This document shows, piece after piece, positions 16,045 through 24,225 of a stretch of DNA of 57,484 bases; position 1 is the stretch's first letter, and each line of letters opens with the position of its first letter. The stretch comes from Anoxybacteroides tepidamans (GTDB lineage: Bacteria; Bacillota; Bacilli; Bacillales; Anoxybacillaceae), in contig NZ_JACHEP010000019.1 of assembly GCF_014201465.1 (NCBI RefSeq), positions 1 through 57,484 on the forward strand, read 5' to 3'. The position numbers and the translations under genes were made by a program. The notes below the pieces were generated by a model. That model was not told the DNA's origin, ran no database searches, and saw only the letters and a list, made by a program, of their open reading frames with translations.

Positions 16045-17142
16045 TCAGTCTTCATCTTTCTTTTTTTGTTGCTCTTCTTCTCGTTTCTCTTCTTTAAGAG
16101 CTTTTTCTTGTTTTTCTAACGGTTTAGGCTTTTCTTCCTCCCGCTCAGTTTTTGTCTGCTCTTCCGGCTGTTTATGATTTTCTTGCTCATTATTAGCTTT
16201 TTCTTGTTTGTCCAGCTGCTTGCGTTTTTCTTCCGGTTCCAAAATTTTCTTTTGCTCTTTTTCTAAATGTTTGCTGTCATTTTCTTGTTTTTTTGGCACT
16301 TTAGTTTTTTCATTTTCTATTTCTTTTCTTCCATATTCTTCTTGAGTTTTATTTCCGTTTTCTTCAACTTCTCTCTTATTACGATTAGTCTGTTGCTCTT
16401 TATGTTCCATTTGTTTATCCTTTTCGGTTAAATTTCCAAACAATTTTTTGATTTCTGCTACCGATTTTTCTTTTACTTTTTCAATTGGCACGCCTTTGTT
16501 TTCGGCAATCGCTAATTTATTGGGGGAAACGCCTAATTTTTTCGCTTCATCATGCGTCCGTTTACTTATTTCGATCAATGTAACCGCCAGTTTTCTTTTT
16601 TGTTCAATCATATGAATCGTTTTTTCAATTTGCTCGTCAATCGCTTTATCTTTCTTATTGATATGGGTGATGGAAATCATCACATCTCGTTCATTTTTTA
16701 AATAACCGTTCTGTTCACTTTGATCAACGATTTCCTCTGTAACATCGGTTAACGTTTTACCTTTCCAATCGGCAATCGAACGAACAATTTTCCTGCCGTC
16801 ATCGTTATATGCTCGCATGGCTGTAACTGTTTGTTTGTCATCGATGGACATCTCAATGCTTGGATTCATATCAATCGTCACATATGCATAAGCTTTGCCC
16901 GTATTTAGGTTGGTTAATAATGGAATCACAGCTAACAGCAAGACTAGCGCCATGGAAACCTGAGGGATTTTTCTTGCAAATAGCTTTCGTCCTAAACTTG
17001 CTTTTTCTTCTTGGGACGTTGTAAATGAAATCTCCTCGCCAATTTGATATTCCTTTATTTTCTTTACTTTTAAAAACTCACCGTCACGGGTCATGACGAT
17101 ATAATAACGTTTATGTTCTTCCATAATAATTCCATTTCTCAT
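16045..17142 (-). CDS. rsgI: RsgI-type anti-sigma factor
   Basis: A 365-aa membrane anti-sigma factor that holds SigI. Residues ~7-50 form the RsgI N-terminal domain (YYIVMTRDGEFLKVKKIKEY and GEEISFTT), one membrane segment lies at ~60-76, and the outer domain begins with AYVTIDMNPSIEMSIDDKQT, the family hallmark. From residue ~225 to the end the protein is an unusual, almost pure E/K/Q/N low-complexity tail with no wall-binding domain I can recognise. The start ATG overlaps the sigI stop (ATGA) and follows GGGGGTGG, so it is coupled to sigI. The tail resembles that of the secreted protein upstream of sigI. Confidence 0.9.
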   Translation of the reverse strand: MRNGIIMEEHKRYYIVMTRDGEFLKVKKIKEYQIGEEISFTTSQEEKASLGRKLFARKIPQVSMALVLLLAVIPLLTNLNTGKAYAYVTIDMNPSIEMSIDDKQTVTAMRAYNDDGRKIVRSIADWKGKTLTDVTEEIVDQSEQNGYLKNERDVMISITHINKKDKAIDEQIEKTIHMIEQKRKLAVTLIEISKRTHDEAKKLGVSPNKLAIAENKGVPIEKVKEKSVAEIKKLFGNLTEKDKQMEHKEQQTNRNKREVEENGNKTQEEYGRKEIENEKTKVPKKQENDSKHLEKEQKKILEPEEKRKQLDKQEKANNEQENHKQPEEQTKTEREEEKPKPLEKQEKALKEEKREEEQQKKKDED

Positions 17143-17867
17143 TTTTCCACCCCCTTTAAATACTCTTTCAAATAAATATAGTCTTCCGAAAGAAGGATCA
17201 CGAGCGCAATTAAATATTTTCGGTTTCTTTCAAGTGTTTTACGGCTCACCTCAACTAGATTGGCCACTTCCTTAATCGGCAACTTCTTTTTATCGAATAA
17301 TTGTCTTTTTAAATTCTCATGTTTTAAAATCATTTTGGCTATGTGTAAAGATGTCTCTCTCGCGTCCTTGTGCTTGGGACAATGCTCCGTTAAATCAAGC
17401 ATGGTAATCCCAAATTCTTTTAATTTCTCGGTATAGTGGCTAATCTCTTCTTTTCGCTGTTCCGTTTCGATTTGTTTTTGATATTGCTCACTCGTTGCTT
17501 TGATTTCGTATGGATTTTCCATATCTTCTTCTCTGTCATCGAGCGAATAGCCGTAATTCTTTTTTTCCTTTCGGATGTAATCAATGACCCGGCGTTTAAT
17601 CACCAAGCTTGCAAAAGATAAAAAGTTACTCCCTTTATTGGGCGTATATTTTTCAATCGCCTCGTGAAAAGCAATTAGTCCTATGCTAAATTCATCATCA
17701 TATTCTGGAGCAATTTTTCTTTTGCATACTTCGGAAACTTTTGTGGCGATAAACGGTTTGTATTGTTCGATAAAATCGTTTAATTTTTCTGTTTCCCTGT
17801 TTTGGAATTGTTCAATGAATTTTTCGATTTGATCGTCCTTTACCTTCCTAAAAAAACTGCGAAGCAT
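17139..17867 (-). CDS. sigI: RNA polymerase sigma factor SigI
   Basis: A 242-aa sigma-70-related factor for heat and cell-envelope stress. The sigma-2 region is visible as DEFSIGLIAFHEAIEKYTP and NFLSFASLVIKRRVIDYIRK. The C-terminal region ends with KLPIKEVANLVEVSRKTLER, the HTH-type SigI C-terminal domain. The start is ATG at 17867 after AAGAGGTGAAGAG; the open frame continues upstream to 17987 but runs through the promoter and the preceding terminator. A SigI-like promoter at 17896-17924 suggests autoregulation. It overlaps rsgI by four bases. Confidence 0.93.
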   Translation of the reverse strand: MLRSFFRKVKDDQIEKFIEQFQNRETEKLNDFIEQYKPFIATKVSEVCKRKIAPEYDDEFSIGLIAFHEAIEKYTPNKGSNFLSFASLVIKRRVIDYIRKEKKNYGYSLDDREEDMENPYEIKATSEQYQKQIETEQRKEEISHYTEKLKEFGITMLDLTEHCPKHKDARETSLHIAKMILKHENLKRQLFDKKKLPIKEVANLVEVSRKTLERNRKYLIALVILLSEDYIYLKEYLKGVEK

Positions 17868-17895
17868 CTCTTCACCTCTTGCCTTCCTTAACATA

Positions 17896-17924
17896 TTCGC
17901 CACTCGCGCCATTTTTATGGGGGT
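17896..17924 (-). promoter_or_regulatory. SigI-type promoter of sigI-rsgI
   Basis: The minus strand has ACCCCCATAAAA (17913-17924), 13 bases, then CGAA (17896-17899). ACCCCC and CGAA are the elements known for SigI promoters. The same arrangement precedes the secreted protein gene at 19308-19337, which strengthens both. Confidence 0.75.
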
Positions 17925-17949
17925 GTCATCATTTATAAAAGTATACATC

Positions 17950-17983
17950 AAAAAAGCCCTCCGCTGAGAGAGGACTTTTTTGG
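17950..17983 (-). terminator. Terminator between the secreted protein gene and sigI
   Basis: On the minus strand AGTCCTCTC pairs with GGAGGGCT, loop TCAGC, followed by TTTTTT. It isolates the secreted protein gene from the sigI promoter. Confidence 0.85.
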
Positions 17984-17986
17984 TCA

Positions 17987-19273
17987 TTATCCATTATCTT
18001 CATCTTTGTTTTCTTTATTGTTTCCATTCTCATTCTTTTTTTCTTTTTTCTTTTCTTCTGCTCGTTTTTGTGCCTCCTCATTCGCTTTTTCTTCGCGTTT
18101 TTGGGCTTCTTCGCTAGCTTTCTCTTCGTGTTTTTGTACTTCTTCACGAGCTTTTTCCTCACGTTTTGGCTCCTCTTCTTTTGCTTTCACTTCGCGTTTC
18201 TGAGCTTCTTCCGTTGCCTTTTCTGCATGCGTGTTTGTTTCTTTTTGCTGTTTCTCTGCTTTGGTGGCTGATGCTTGGCTTTCTTCTTTCATATCTTCTT
18301 CATCTTTTACTTGATTTGTAGCATCTCCCACAGCCGCTTTCTCATCATTTTCTACTGCTTCTGCTTCCTGAGCTTCGTCTTTCATTTTGTTTTTGCCTTT
18401 TTTATTAGCTTCATCTGCTTTTTTCGCTTCTAATTTCGCTAATTTTTGCTGAAGCCGTTCGACTTTTTTGTCATCGCCATTCGCTTTTGCTTCTTCTAAT
18501 TCAGCTGTTAATCGTTTTTCTTTGATCATTGTCGAAATTTCTTTAGGATGAAGACCATTTTCTCGCAACAATTCCCCAAAACCTTTTCCTTCTTTAACGG
18601 AAGCGGAGATTTCTTCAACCGTTTTTCCCGTTGCCTCCGCTAATGCTGCAATTTTCGCAATTTCTCCATACCCGAATCCTTGATCACGAAGAGATTGAAC
18701 CATTTTCGCATCGATGCCTTTTACAACATTTGCGACCGCTTTTGTTGTTTCCTGCGCTTCTTCTAACTCCTCTTTTGTGTTTTCGTCTAAGTTTTGTGAA
18801 ATCGTTTCTTCTGATTTTTCATCAACATTTGCCACTTCTTCTAATTTATTCGCCAATTCTTCCTGTTTTTCGTCTGTTAATTCATCTTCGTTAATAGCCT
18901 CTGACACCTTTTCTTGTGATTGTACTAATAATTGCATATACTCTTCCACTGCTTTTTTCACAAACTCTTGTTTTTCAGCCTCTGTCATGACTTTTGCTTC
19001 AGCGAGTCTTTCTTTGGCGAATTGAAGCAGCAAATCGCTTTCTTTCGCTGAATCTGTCGTGATCGCTAATTGTAAATCTTCAAAAAGTTTATCAAATGTA
19101 TACAAAAAGCTGTCAGGCGTTGTCCCTGCGTCAGATGCAGTTTGTTCGTCTACAACAGCGTTTTGCCCAGCTGTCGTATCGTTGCTGTCCGCAAAAGCAT
19201 GCGTGCCTCCCAGTATCGATGTAAGCAACACGCTTGTGACTAAAACATTCTTAACCTTTAATATTTTGTCCAT
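17987..19273 (-). CDS. Secreted DUF5667-like protein with charged repeat tail
   Basis: A 428-aa exported protein. Residues 1-29 are a signal peptide (VLVTSVLLTSILGGTHAFA, cleavage after AFA). Residues ~45-135 resemble a DUF5667-type helical domain (PDSFLYTFDKLFEDLQLAIT, then many acidic helices). Residues ~175-240 contain FGYGEIAKIAALAEATGKTV and GLHPKEISTMIKE. From ~300 to the end it is a highly charged repeat region built on EEAQKREEKA units of about 11 residues. The start ATG at 19273 follows AAGGAGGGAATACAT. A SigI-type promoter lies directly upstream, and sigI-rsgI follow after a terminator. The function is unknown; a cell-envelope structural or sensing role fits the context. Confidence 0.8.
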   Translation of the reverse strand: MDKILKVKNVLVTSVLLTSILGGTHAFADSNDTTAGQNAVVDEQTASDAGTTPDSFLYTFDKLFEDLQLAITTDSAKESDLLLQFAKERLAEAKVMTEAEKQEFVKKAVEEYMQLLVQSQEKVSEAINEDELTDEKQEELANKLEEVANVDEKSEETISQNLDENTKEELEEAQETTKAVANVVKGIDAKMVQSLRDQGFGYGEIAKIAALAEATGKTVEEISASVKEGKGFGELLRENGLHPKEISTMIKEKRLTAELEEAKANGDDKKVERLQQKLAKLEAKKADEANKKGKNKMKDEAQEAEAVENDEKAAVGDATNQVKDEEDMKEESQASATKAEKQQKETNTHAEKATEEAQKREVKAKEEEPKREEKAREEVQKHEEKASEEAQKREEKANEEAQKRAEEKKKEKKNENGNNKENKDEDNG

Positions 19274-19307
19274 ATGTATTCCCTCCTTTTTTGATTGCGA
19301 GATATAT

Positions 19308-19337
19308 TTCGAGCGCACCTTATCGTTTTATGGGGGT
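19308..19337 (-). promoter_or_regulatory. SigI-type promoter of the secreted protein gene
   Basis: The minus strand has ACCCCCATAAAA (19326-19337), 14 bases, then CGAA (19308-19311). The twelve upstream bases are identical to those in front of sigI. Confidence 0.75.
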
Positions 19338-19928
19338 CAAGCGGTGAAAAAATAATTTTTATTCTGAATGTTTTTGGCTTATGGGGATGAGATGGTGTCA
19401 TTACTCTACATCAATCGTAACGTTTGCGCTATATCCACGTTTCATGCATTTTTAACATTAGAAGCGAGTGTTTGTTATCACATAGGCAAAAAGGAGGTCT
19501 TGTTCGTTGCGCGAAAGAAATATGCAACAAACCATTGTCGATGTATTACAGGCAAAATGGGCTCCGTTTTAATTTTATTTGTTTGGCTCAACAGTGAAAG
19601 GAAACATTCATTAAAATAAGTAAGGCTCAACACAATGAATATAGGAAATACGGGCTTAAATTTTGCCGCATATATAAATAAAGTGATCCCATTGTGAAAT
19701 ATCAGCGCTCTCAGTTACTTTGCTGTTGAACATTTTAAAAAAAATGCGGAATGCTTCCATTCCTATGTTCGATCTTTTAACTCGCTTCCTTCGTACCATG
19801 AAGCTAATGTAGCGAAAACTAAAATTACCGACGCTGATACGTATTGAAAAATCCATATAGTCTATTCATCCCATTCCTACCTCTCTTTTCCTGACTTTCG
19901 TGATTTACATCCTCTGTGTGACGTATTA
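19338..19928. other. Gene-poor interval, no supported gene
   Basis: About 590 bases with no convincing gene. A very good ribosome binding site (AAAGGAGG at 19490-19498) is followed by TTG at 19508, but the frame closes after about 21 codons (ending QAKWAPF), so it may be the start of a deleted gene. A 66-codon minus-strand frame at 19656-19856 has no ribosome binding site and no recognisable motif. No terminator, RNA gene or repeat was seen. Confidence 0.5.
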
Positions 19929-20603
19929 TCAGTATGTTTGCACAAACAGCCCGTCCCCTTCGAGCCATTCGGCGACTAATACTTCTTTATAACTTGTCAC
20001 ACCGAAAGTACGAAGTTCGCGCTGTAGCCATGCTTCGTCCTTTCCTAACTCCCGAAGTTCATCTGTAAGCACTTCGCCGTCGCGGATTACCGTTGTTGGG
20101 ACGTAAACAGCATGGGGAGAAAGTTGAAAATCTTCCCTCTTCGTTTTTTGGTACCGTGACTTTTTCAATACACTGATCGAGCCGTTGGCTTCCAAATAAC
20201 AAAAAGCGACTTCCCTTAACGAAAACGTTTCGCTTTGGCGAAGCAAGCTTTGTAACTGGTTGAGCGTCATGCGCGATTTTTTTAACGCTTCATAATCGAT
20301 CATTCCGTTGCGAATGAGCGCTGTCGGTTTTCCTTCCGCAATGCCGCGAAACCGAAGCCACTTTTGGCTCATATATTCAACCAAAATCAGCAGCACTCCC
20401 CATACCGTGATCGAATAAACGATGTACCAAATATGAACATGGTCATCATATAGCGCATTCCCTAACAATTCCCCTAATACAATCGCCGAAATAAACGTAA
20501 ATGGTGTAATTTGATGAATCATCTTTTTCCCGGCCACTTTTACGACGAGAAATAACATCACAAACCCGATCACAAGCTCCGCTGTTAACTCCACTATTTT
20601 CAT
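19929..20603 (-). CDS. DUF421 membrane protein (YetF/YrbG family)
   Basis: A 224-aa protein with three N-terminal membrane segments (residues ~8-27, ~35-55, ~58-78) and a cytoplasmic YetF-type domain. Family hallmarks are GKKMIHQITPFTFISAIVLG, RGIAEGKPTALIRNG and MTLNQLQSLLRQ, followed by REVAFCYLEANGSISVLKK. DUF421 proteins have no fixed function; several are spore-germination or stress-related in Bacilli. The start ATG at 20603 is 9 bases after GAGGCG, which is better than the GTG at 20612. It stands alone. Confidence 0.88.
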   Translation of the reverse strand: MKIVELTAELVIGFVMLFLVVKVAGKKMIHQITPFTFISAIVLGELLGNALYDDHVHIWYIVYSITVWGVLLILVEYMSQKWLRFRGIAEGKPTALIRNGMIDYEALKKSRMTLNQLQSLLRQSETFSLREVAFCYLEANGSISVLKKSRYQKTKREDFQLSPHAVYVPTTVIRDGEVLTDELRELGKDEAWLQRELRTFGVTSYKEVLVAEWLEGDGLFVQTY

Positions 20604-20774
20604 CTTATGCACCGCCTCACGATCATCATCACTATTTTCATTATGGACAAAGCGGGCAAAAGATATGTCTCTTCTATCTTTCTACATTCCTTCTTTCATT
20701 CCTACCTCTTTCGTTGCATCTCTCACCTTCCCACTGTATCATGTTAGTAAAACATATAGAAAGGGTGCTTATAA

Positions 20775-21395
20775 GTGACGAAACAACTGCCTCCCGGCCA
20801 ATTTGAAACAGACAAATGGCCGATTCTCCATGAAGGAGATGTGTACGAATTCGATGAAAAGACGTGGGAGTTCCGGTTATTGGGCGATGTAAAAGAAGAA
20901 GTGACCCTCTCCTACGAACAAGTGATGAAGCTGCCAAAAACAATCTCGACGATTGATATGCATTGCGTCACAACATGGTCGAAATTTGATACAACGTTTG
21001 AAGGAATCGCTTTTCGCGAGTTTTTACGCTTTGTCGAGTTGGAACCGGATGTGAAGTACGTAAAAATTTACGGTTATTTAAACGGCAATCCGCTCGGCTA
21101 TTCGGCGAATTTGCCGCTTGAAGCGCTTATGGGCGATGATGCGCTCTTTGTTTACCGCTGGAAAGATGCCCAACACGACTGGCAAGACATTTCGCCAAAA
21201 CACGGCTACCCGCTTCGCTTTATTCCGCCTGCTTCCTTTTATTTATGGAAAGGGGCAAAATGGGCATCAGGCATTCGCTTTATGAAAAAAGACGAGCCGG
21301 GATATTGGGAACAACGCGGCTATTCGATGACGGCCAATCCGTTTAAAGAAGAACGTTTTGCCCATCCGAACGAGTGGTTTCGATCATTTTTTTAA
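20775..21395 (+). CDS. Sulfite oxidase-like molybdopterin oxidoreductase
   Basis: A 206-aa protein of the oxidoreductase molybdopterin-binding family (PF00174), the single-domain bacterial type related to YuiH/MsrP. Visible are IDMHCVTTWSKFDTTFEGI with the molybdenum-ligand Cys (residue ~61), LPLEALMGDDALFVYRW and HGYPLRFIPPASFYLWKGAK with pterin-binding residues, and a typical end (MKKDEPGYWEQRGY). No signal peptide is visible, so it is probably cytoplasmic. Physiological substrate unknown. The start is GTG at 20775 after AAAGGGTGCTTATAA. It is monocistronic with its own terminator. Confidence 0.88.
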   Translation: MTKQLPPGQFETDKWPILHEGDVYEFDEKTWEFRLLGDVKEEVTLSYEQVMKLPKTISTIDMHCVTTWSKFDTTFEGIAFREFLRFVELEPDVKYVKIYGYLNGNPLGYSANLPLEALMGDDALFVYRWKDAQHDWQDISPKHGYPLRFIPPASFYLWKGAKWASGIRFMKKDEPGYWEQRGYSMTANPFKEERFAHPNEWFRSFF

Positions 21396-21430
21396 AAACG
21401 TTTGCGTTCTTTCTTCGCAAACGTTTTTTA
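21395..21430 (+). terminator. Terminator after the molybdopterin oxidoreductase
   Basis: AAAACGTTTGCG pairs with CGCAAACGTTTT, loop TTCTTTCTT, followed by T residues. Confidence 0.9.
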
Positions 21431-21492
21431 TCGGATCTATTTTATTTTTGTGCTAAAATATGTTTGAAAAATGCAAGAGGAGATGACGATGC

Positions 21493-22734
21493 ATGAAACT
21501 AGAACTGATCGAACGATTGACAAGATATGCTAAAATTAACACGCAATCCAATCCAAACAGCGACACATGCCCTTCCACCCCTGGCCAATGGACGCTTGCG
21601 AACATGCTAGTCGAAGAGTTAAAGGCGATCGGCATGGAGGAAGTAACGGTTGACGAAAACGGCTATGTCATGGCAACATTGCCAGCGAATACAGACAAAG
21701 AAGTGCCAACGATCGGCTTTTTAGCGCATATGGACACGGCAACAGATTTCACAGGCGCTAACGTGAACCCACAAATTGTCGAATCGTACGATGGCGGTGA
21801 TATCGTCTTAAATCAAGATTTACATATCGTCCTTTCTCCTGCTGATTTTCCCGAACTTGTTAATTACAAAGGACATACGCTTATGACAACAGACGGCACG
21901 ACGTTACTAGGAGCCGATAATAAAGCAGGAATCGCCGAAATTATGACGGCAATGGCGTACCTCGTTCAACATCCGGAAATCAAGCACGGCAAAATTCGTG
22001 TCGCCTTCACCCCAGATGAAGAAATCGGTAGAGGACCGCACAAGTTTGATGTCGCAGCTTTTGGCGCCAAGTATGCTTACACAGTCGACGGCGGCCCGCT
22101 CGGAGAATTGGAATATGAAAGTTTTAATGCTGCGCAAGCAAAAATTACATTCAAGGGGAAAAACGTTCACCCTGGTTCAGCAAAAGGAAAAATGATTAAC
22201 TCGCTGAAAATGGCGATGGAATTTCACGAACATCTTCCTGCGAACGAAGCGCCGGAATATACAGAAGGTTATGAAGGATTTTTCCATCTTCTTTCCTTCC
22301 AAGGCGATGTGGAACAAACAACGCTTCATTACATTATTCGCGACTTCGACCGAGGGGCGTTTGAGGCAAGAAAAGTGAAAATGGAAGAAATTGCGGCCAA
22401 GCTGCAAGAAAAATACGGGAAAGAACGAATCGAGATTGCAATCAGCGACCAGTATTACAACATGAGAGAAAAAATTGAACCGGTCAAAGAAGTTGTAGAT
22501 ATTGCGTACGAAGCGATGAAAAATTTAGGGATTGAGCCAACCATCAAACCGATCCGCGGCGGTACGGACGGTTCTCAGCTTTCGTATATGGGCTTGCCTA
22601 CTCCCAACATCTTTACAGGCGGCGAAAACTTCCACGGCCGCTATGAATATATTTCCGTCGATAACATGGTCAAAGCAGTGAATGTTATTATCGAAATCGT
22701 TAAATTGTTTGAACAAAAAGCAACGACCAAGTAA
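21493..22734 (+). CDS. pepT: Peptidase T (tripeptide aminopeptidase)
   Basis: A 413-aa cytoplasmic M20 metallopeptidase that removes N-terminal residues from tripeptides, using two zinc ions. Zinc and catalytic motifs are intact: [13 protein letters not shown] (first His, then the catalytic Asp), [13 protein letters not shown] (bridging Asp), [14 protein letters not shown] (catalytic Glu-Glu) and [14 protein letters not shown]. The C-terminal half has [19 protein letters not shown] with the last zinc ligand in [11 protein letters not shown]. The length matches B. subtilis PepT. The start ATG at 21493 follows AGAGGAGATGACG. It is monocistronic and followed by a terminator. Confidence 0.96.
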   Translation: MKLELIERLTRYAKINTQSNPNSDTCPSTPGQWTLANMLVEELKAIGMEEVTVDENGYVMATLPANTDKEVPTIGFLAHMDTATDFTGANVNPQIVESYDGGDIVLNQDLHIVLSPADFPELVNYKGHTLMTTDGTTLLGADNKAGIAEIMTAMAYLVQHPEIKHGKIRVAFTPDEEIGRGPHKFDVAAFGAKYAYTVDGGPLGELEYESFNAAQAKITFKGKNVHPGSAKGKMINSLKMAMEFHEHLPANEAPEYTEGYEGFFHLLSFQGDVEQTTLHYIIRDFDRGAFEARKVKMEEIAAKLQEKYGKERIEIAISDQYYNMREKIEPVKEVVDIAYEAMKNLGIEPTIKPIRGGTDGSQLSYMGLPTPNIFTGGENFHGRYEYISVDNMVKAVNVIIEIVKLFEQKATTK

Positions 22735-22746
22735 TGTAATTCCGTT

Positions 22747-22779
22747 AACCCTCCCTTCTTTGGAAGCGGAGGTTTTTTG
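22747..22779 (+). terminator. Terminator after pepT
   Basis: AACCCTCC and GGAGGTT flank a CTTC/GAAG inner stem, followed by TTTTTTG. Confidence 0.8.
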
Positions 22780-22837
22780 TATGAAAATCTCTTTTTTTTC
22801 AATACTAAACGTAAACTGTTGATAGGGAGTGCGTTAT

Positions 22838-23458
22838 GTGAGAAAACGTGTATATTCCAAAACTCATCTCTTTTTATTTCTAACCGTTATCGCCGTTTTG
22901 ATTTGGTCGGCGATCAAGCCAGCGAGCTATTTAACGTGGGTGCTCGAAGTCAGCCCTGCGGTTGTGGGATTGATAATTGTCATTGCCACATATCATCGCT
23001 TTCGTTTGACGACTCTTTCCTATGTCATTATCGCCATTTTAGCGATCATCATGTTCATCGGCGGGCATTACGTTTATTCTAAAGTCCCTCTTTTCAACTG
23101 GATGAAAGAAACGTTTCATTTCCAGCGAAACCATTACGATCGGTTTGGGCATTTGTTGAAAGGATTGTTTGCGATTGTGCTGAGAGAAATTTTATTGCGA
23201 AAAACTCCGCTCACAAAAGGTGGGTGGCTATTTACGATCATCATCAGCATGTCGCTTGCCATCGCTGCTTTGTATGAAATCATCGAATGGCTCGTTGGCG
23301 CAGCAGCTAAACAAGTAAAAGCCGTCAAAGATTTTTTAGGCACGCAAGGCGACCGTTGGGATACACAATGGGATATGTTATTTTGTTTGATCGGATCCAT
23401 TCTAGCACTGCTTGTTTTCTCGAAACTGCATGACAAATCGCTAAAAAAACTTCGATAA
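22838..23458 (+). CDS. DUF2238 membrane protein (YjdF family)
   Basis: A 206-aa membrane protein with about five membrane segments. The DUF2238 signature is clear: NHYDRFGHLLKGLFAIVLRE near residue 97, ALYEIIEWLVGA, and FLGTQGDRWDTQWDMLF near residue 167. The function of the family is unknown. The GTG at 22838 lies 8 bases after AGGGAG and is preferred over the GTG at 22829, which would overlap its own site. It is monocistronic in the + direction between pepT and plsY. Confidence 0.87.
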   Translation: MRKRVYSKTHLFLFLTVIAVLIWSAIKPASYLTWVLEVSPAVVGLIIVIATYHRFRLTTLSYVIIAILAIIMFIGGHYVYSKVPLFNWMKETFHFQRNHYDRFGHLLKGLFAIVLREILLRKTPLTKGGWLFTIIISMSLAIAALYEIIEWLVGAAAKQVKAVKDFLGTQGDRWDTQWDMLFCLIGSILALLVFSKLHDKSLKKLR

Positions 23459-23562
23459 ACACACATTCTTCATACAAATCCCGGTTTCTTATCTAGCGTT
23501 TTTCGCGATGCATGGTAAAATAAAGTCATGCACGAATTTGATCAGTAAAGGGTGTATGAAGA

Positions 23563-24150
23563 TTGGTGACAAAAGTATTGATCTTGGTGGCTGCTTACCT
23601 TCTTGGTTCGATTCCGTTCGCGCTTATTGTCGGAAAAGTCGGGTATGGAATTGATATTCGTGAACACGGAAGCGGAAACTTAGGAGGGACGAATACATTT
23701 CGTGTATTAGGAGTCAAAGCGGGAATAGTTGTAACGATCGGTGACATTTTAAAAGGAACGTTAGCAGCCAGCCTACCGGTATTGTTTGCGGTGGACATTC
23801 ATCCGCTATTAGCCGGAATCTTCGCTGTGATTGGGCATATGTATCCGGTATTTGCTAGGTTTCGCGGCGGAAAAGCCGTTGCTACATCAGGAGGAGTCAT
23901 GTTGTTTTATTCGCCATTTTTATTTTTTACACTTATAGCGGTTTTCTTTCTCGTTCTTTATTTTTCGAAATATGTATCTCTTTCCTCGATGCTTGCAGGA
24001 GTGTACGCGATCATTTATACGATTTTCGTTACCGATGATATCCCATTAATGATCGTCGTTTCTGTGTTAACGGCGTTTATTTTCTACCGCCACCGCGCCA
24101 ACATTAAACGAATCATCAATAAAACCGAACCAAAAATTAAATGGTTATAA
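23563..24150 (+). CDS. plsY: Glycerol-3-phosphate acyltransferase PlsY
   Basis: A ~195-aa membrane enzyme that moves the acyl group from acyl-phosphate to glycerol-3-phosphate, the first step of phospholipid synthesis. The three conserved PlsY loops are present: [14 protein letters not shown] with the start of motif 1, [17 protein letters not shown], and [17 protein letters not shown]. Five membrane segments are predicted. The start is TTG at 23563 or GTG at 23566, after AAAGGGTGTATGAAGA. In B. subtilis plsY (yneS) lies next to yneT-parE-parC; here it is about 12.7 kb away and reads in the opposite direction, so this chromosome has been rearranged. Confidence 0.95.
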   Translation: MVTKVLILVAAYLLGSIPFALIVGKVGYGIDIREHGSGNLGGTNTFRVLGVKAGIVVTIGDILKGTLAASLPVLFAVDIHPLLAGIFAVIGHMYPVFARFRGGKAVATSGGVMLFYSPFLFFTLIAVFFLVLYFSKYVSLSSMLAGVYAIIYTIFVTDDIPLMIVVSVLTAFIFYRHRANIKRIINKTEPKIKWL

Positions 24151-24157
24151 AAAGCCA

Positions 24158-24195
24158 AAAGGCTGTCCTCTTCTTTTCGGACAGCCTCTTTTACC
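24158..24195 (+). terminator. Terminator after plsY
   Basis: AAGGCTGTCC pairs with GGACAGCCT around TCTTCTTTTC, followed by CTTTT. Confidence 0.88.
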
Positions 24196-24225
24196 GAACA
24201 ATGATCGAAGAAAGGGGTTCATTCG

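Noticed and set aside
17868-17987. Longer sigI start at 17987
   Set aside because: It would run through the terminator and the SigI promoter and has no ribosome binding site; the start at 17867 is well supported.
18006-18271. Phe/Ser-rich plus-strand frames opposite the charged repeat region
   Set aside because: They are the antisense of E/K-rich coding repeats and have no ribosome binding sites.
19368-19619. An 83-codon plus-strand frame and the overlapping short frame at 19508-19570
   Set aside because: The long frame has no ribosome binding site at its start, and the well-placed TTG opens a frame of only about 21 codons. Neither shows a family motif, so I describe the interval as gene-poor.
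19656-19856. A 66-codon minus-strand frame
   Set aside because: No ribosome binding site, odd composition and no recognisable domain.
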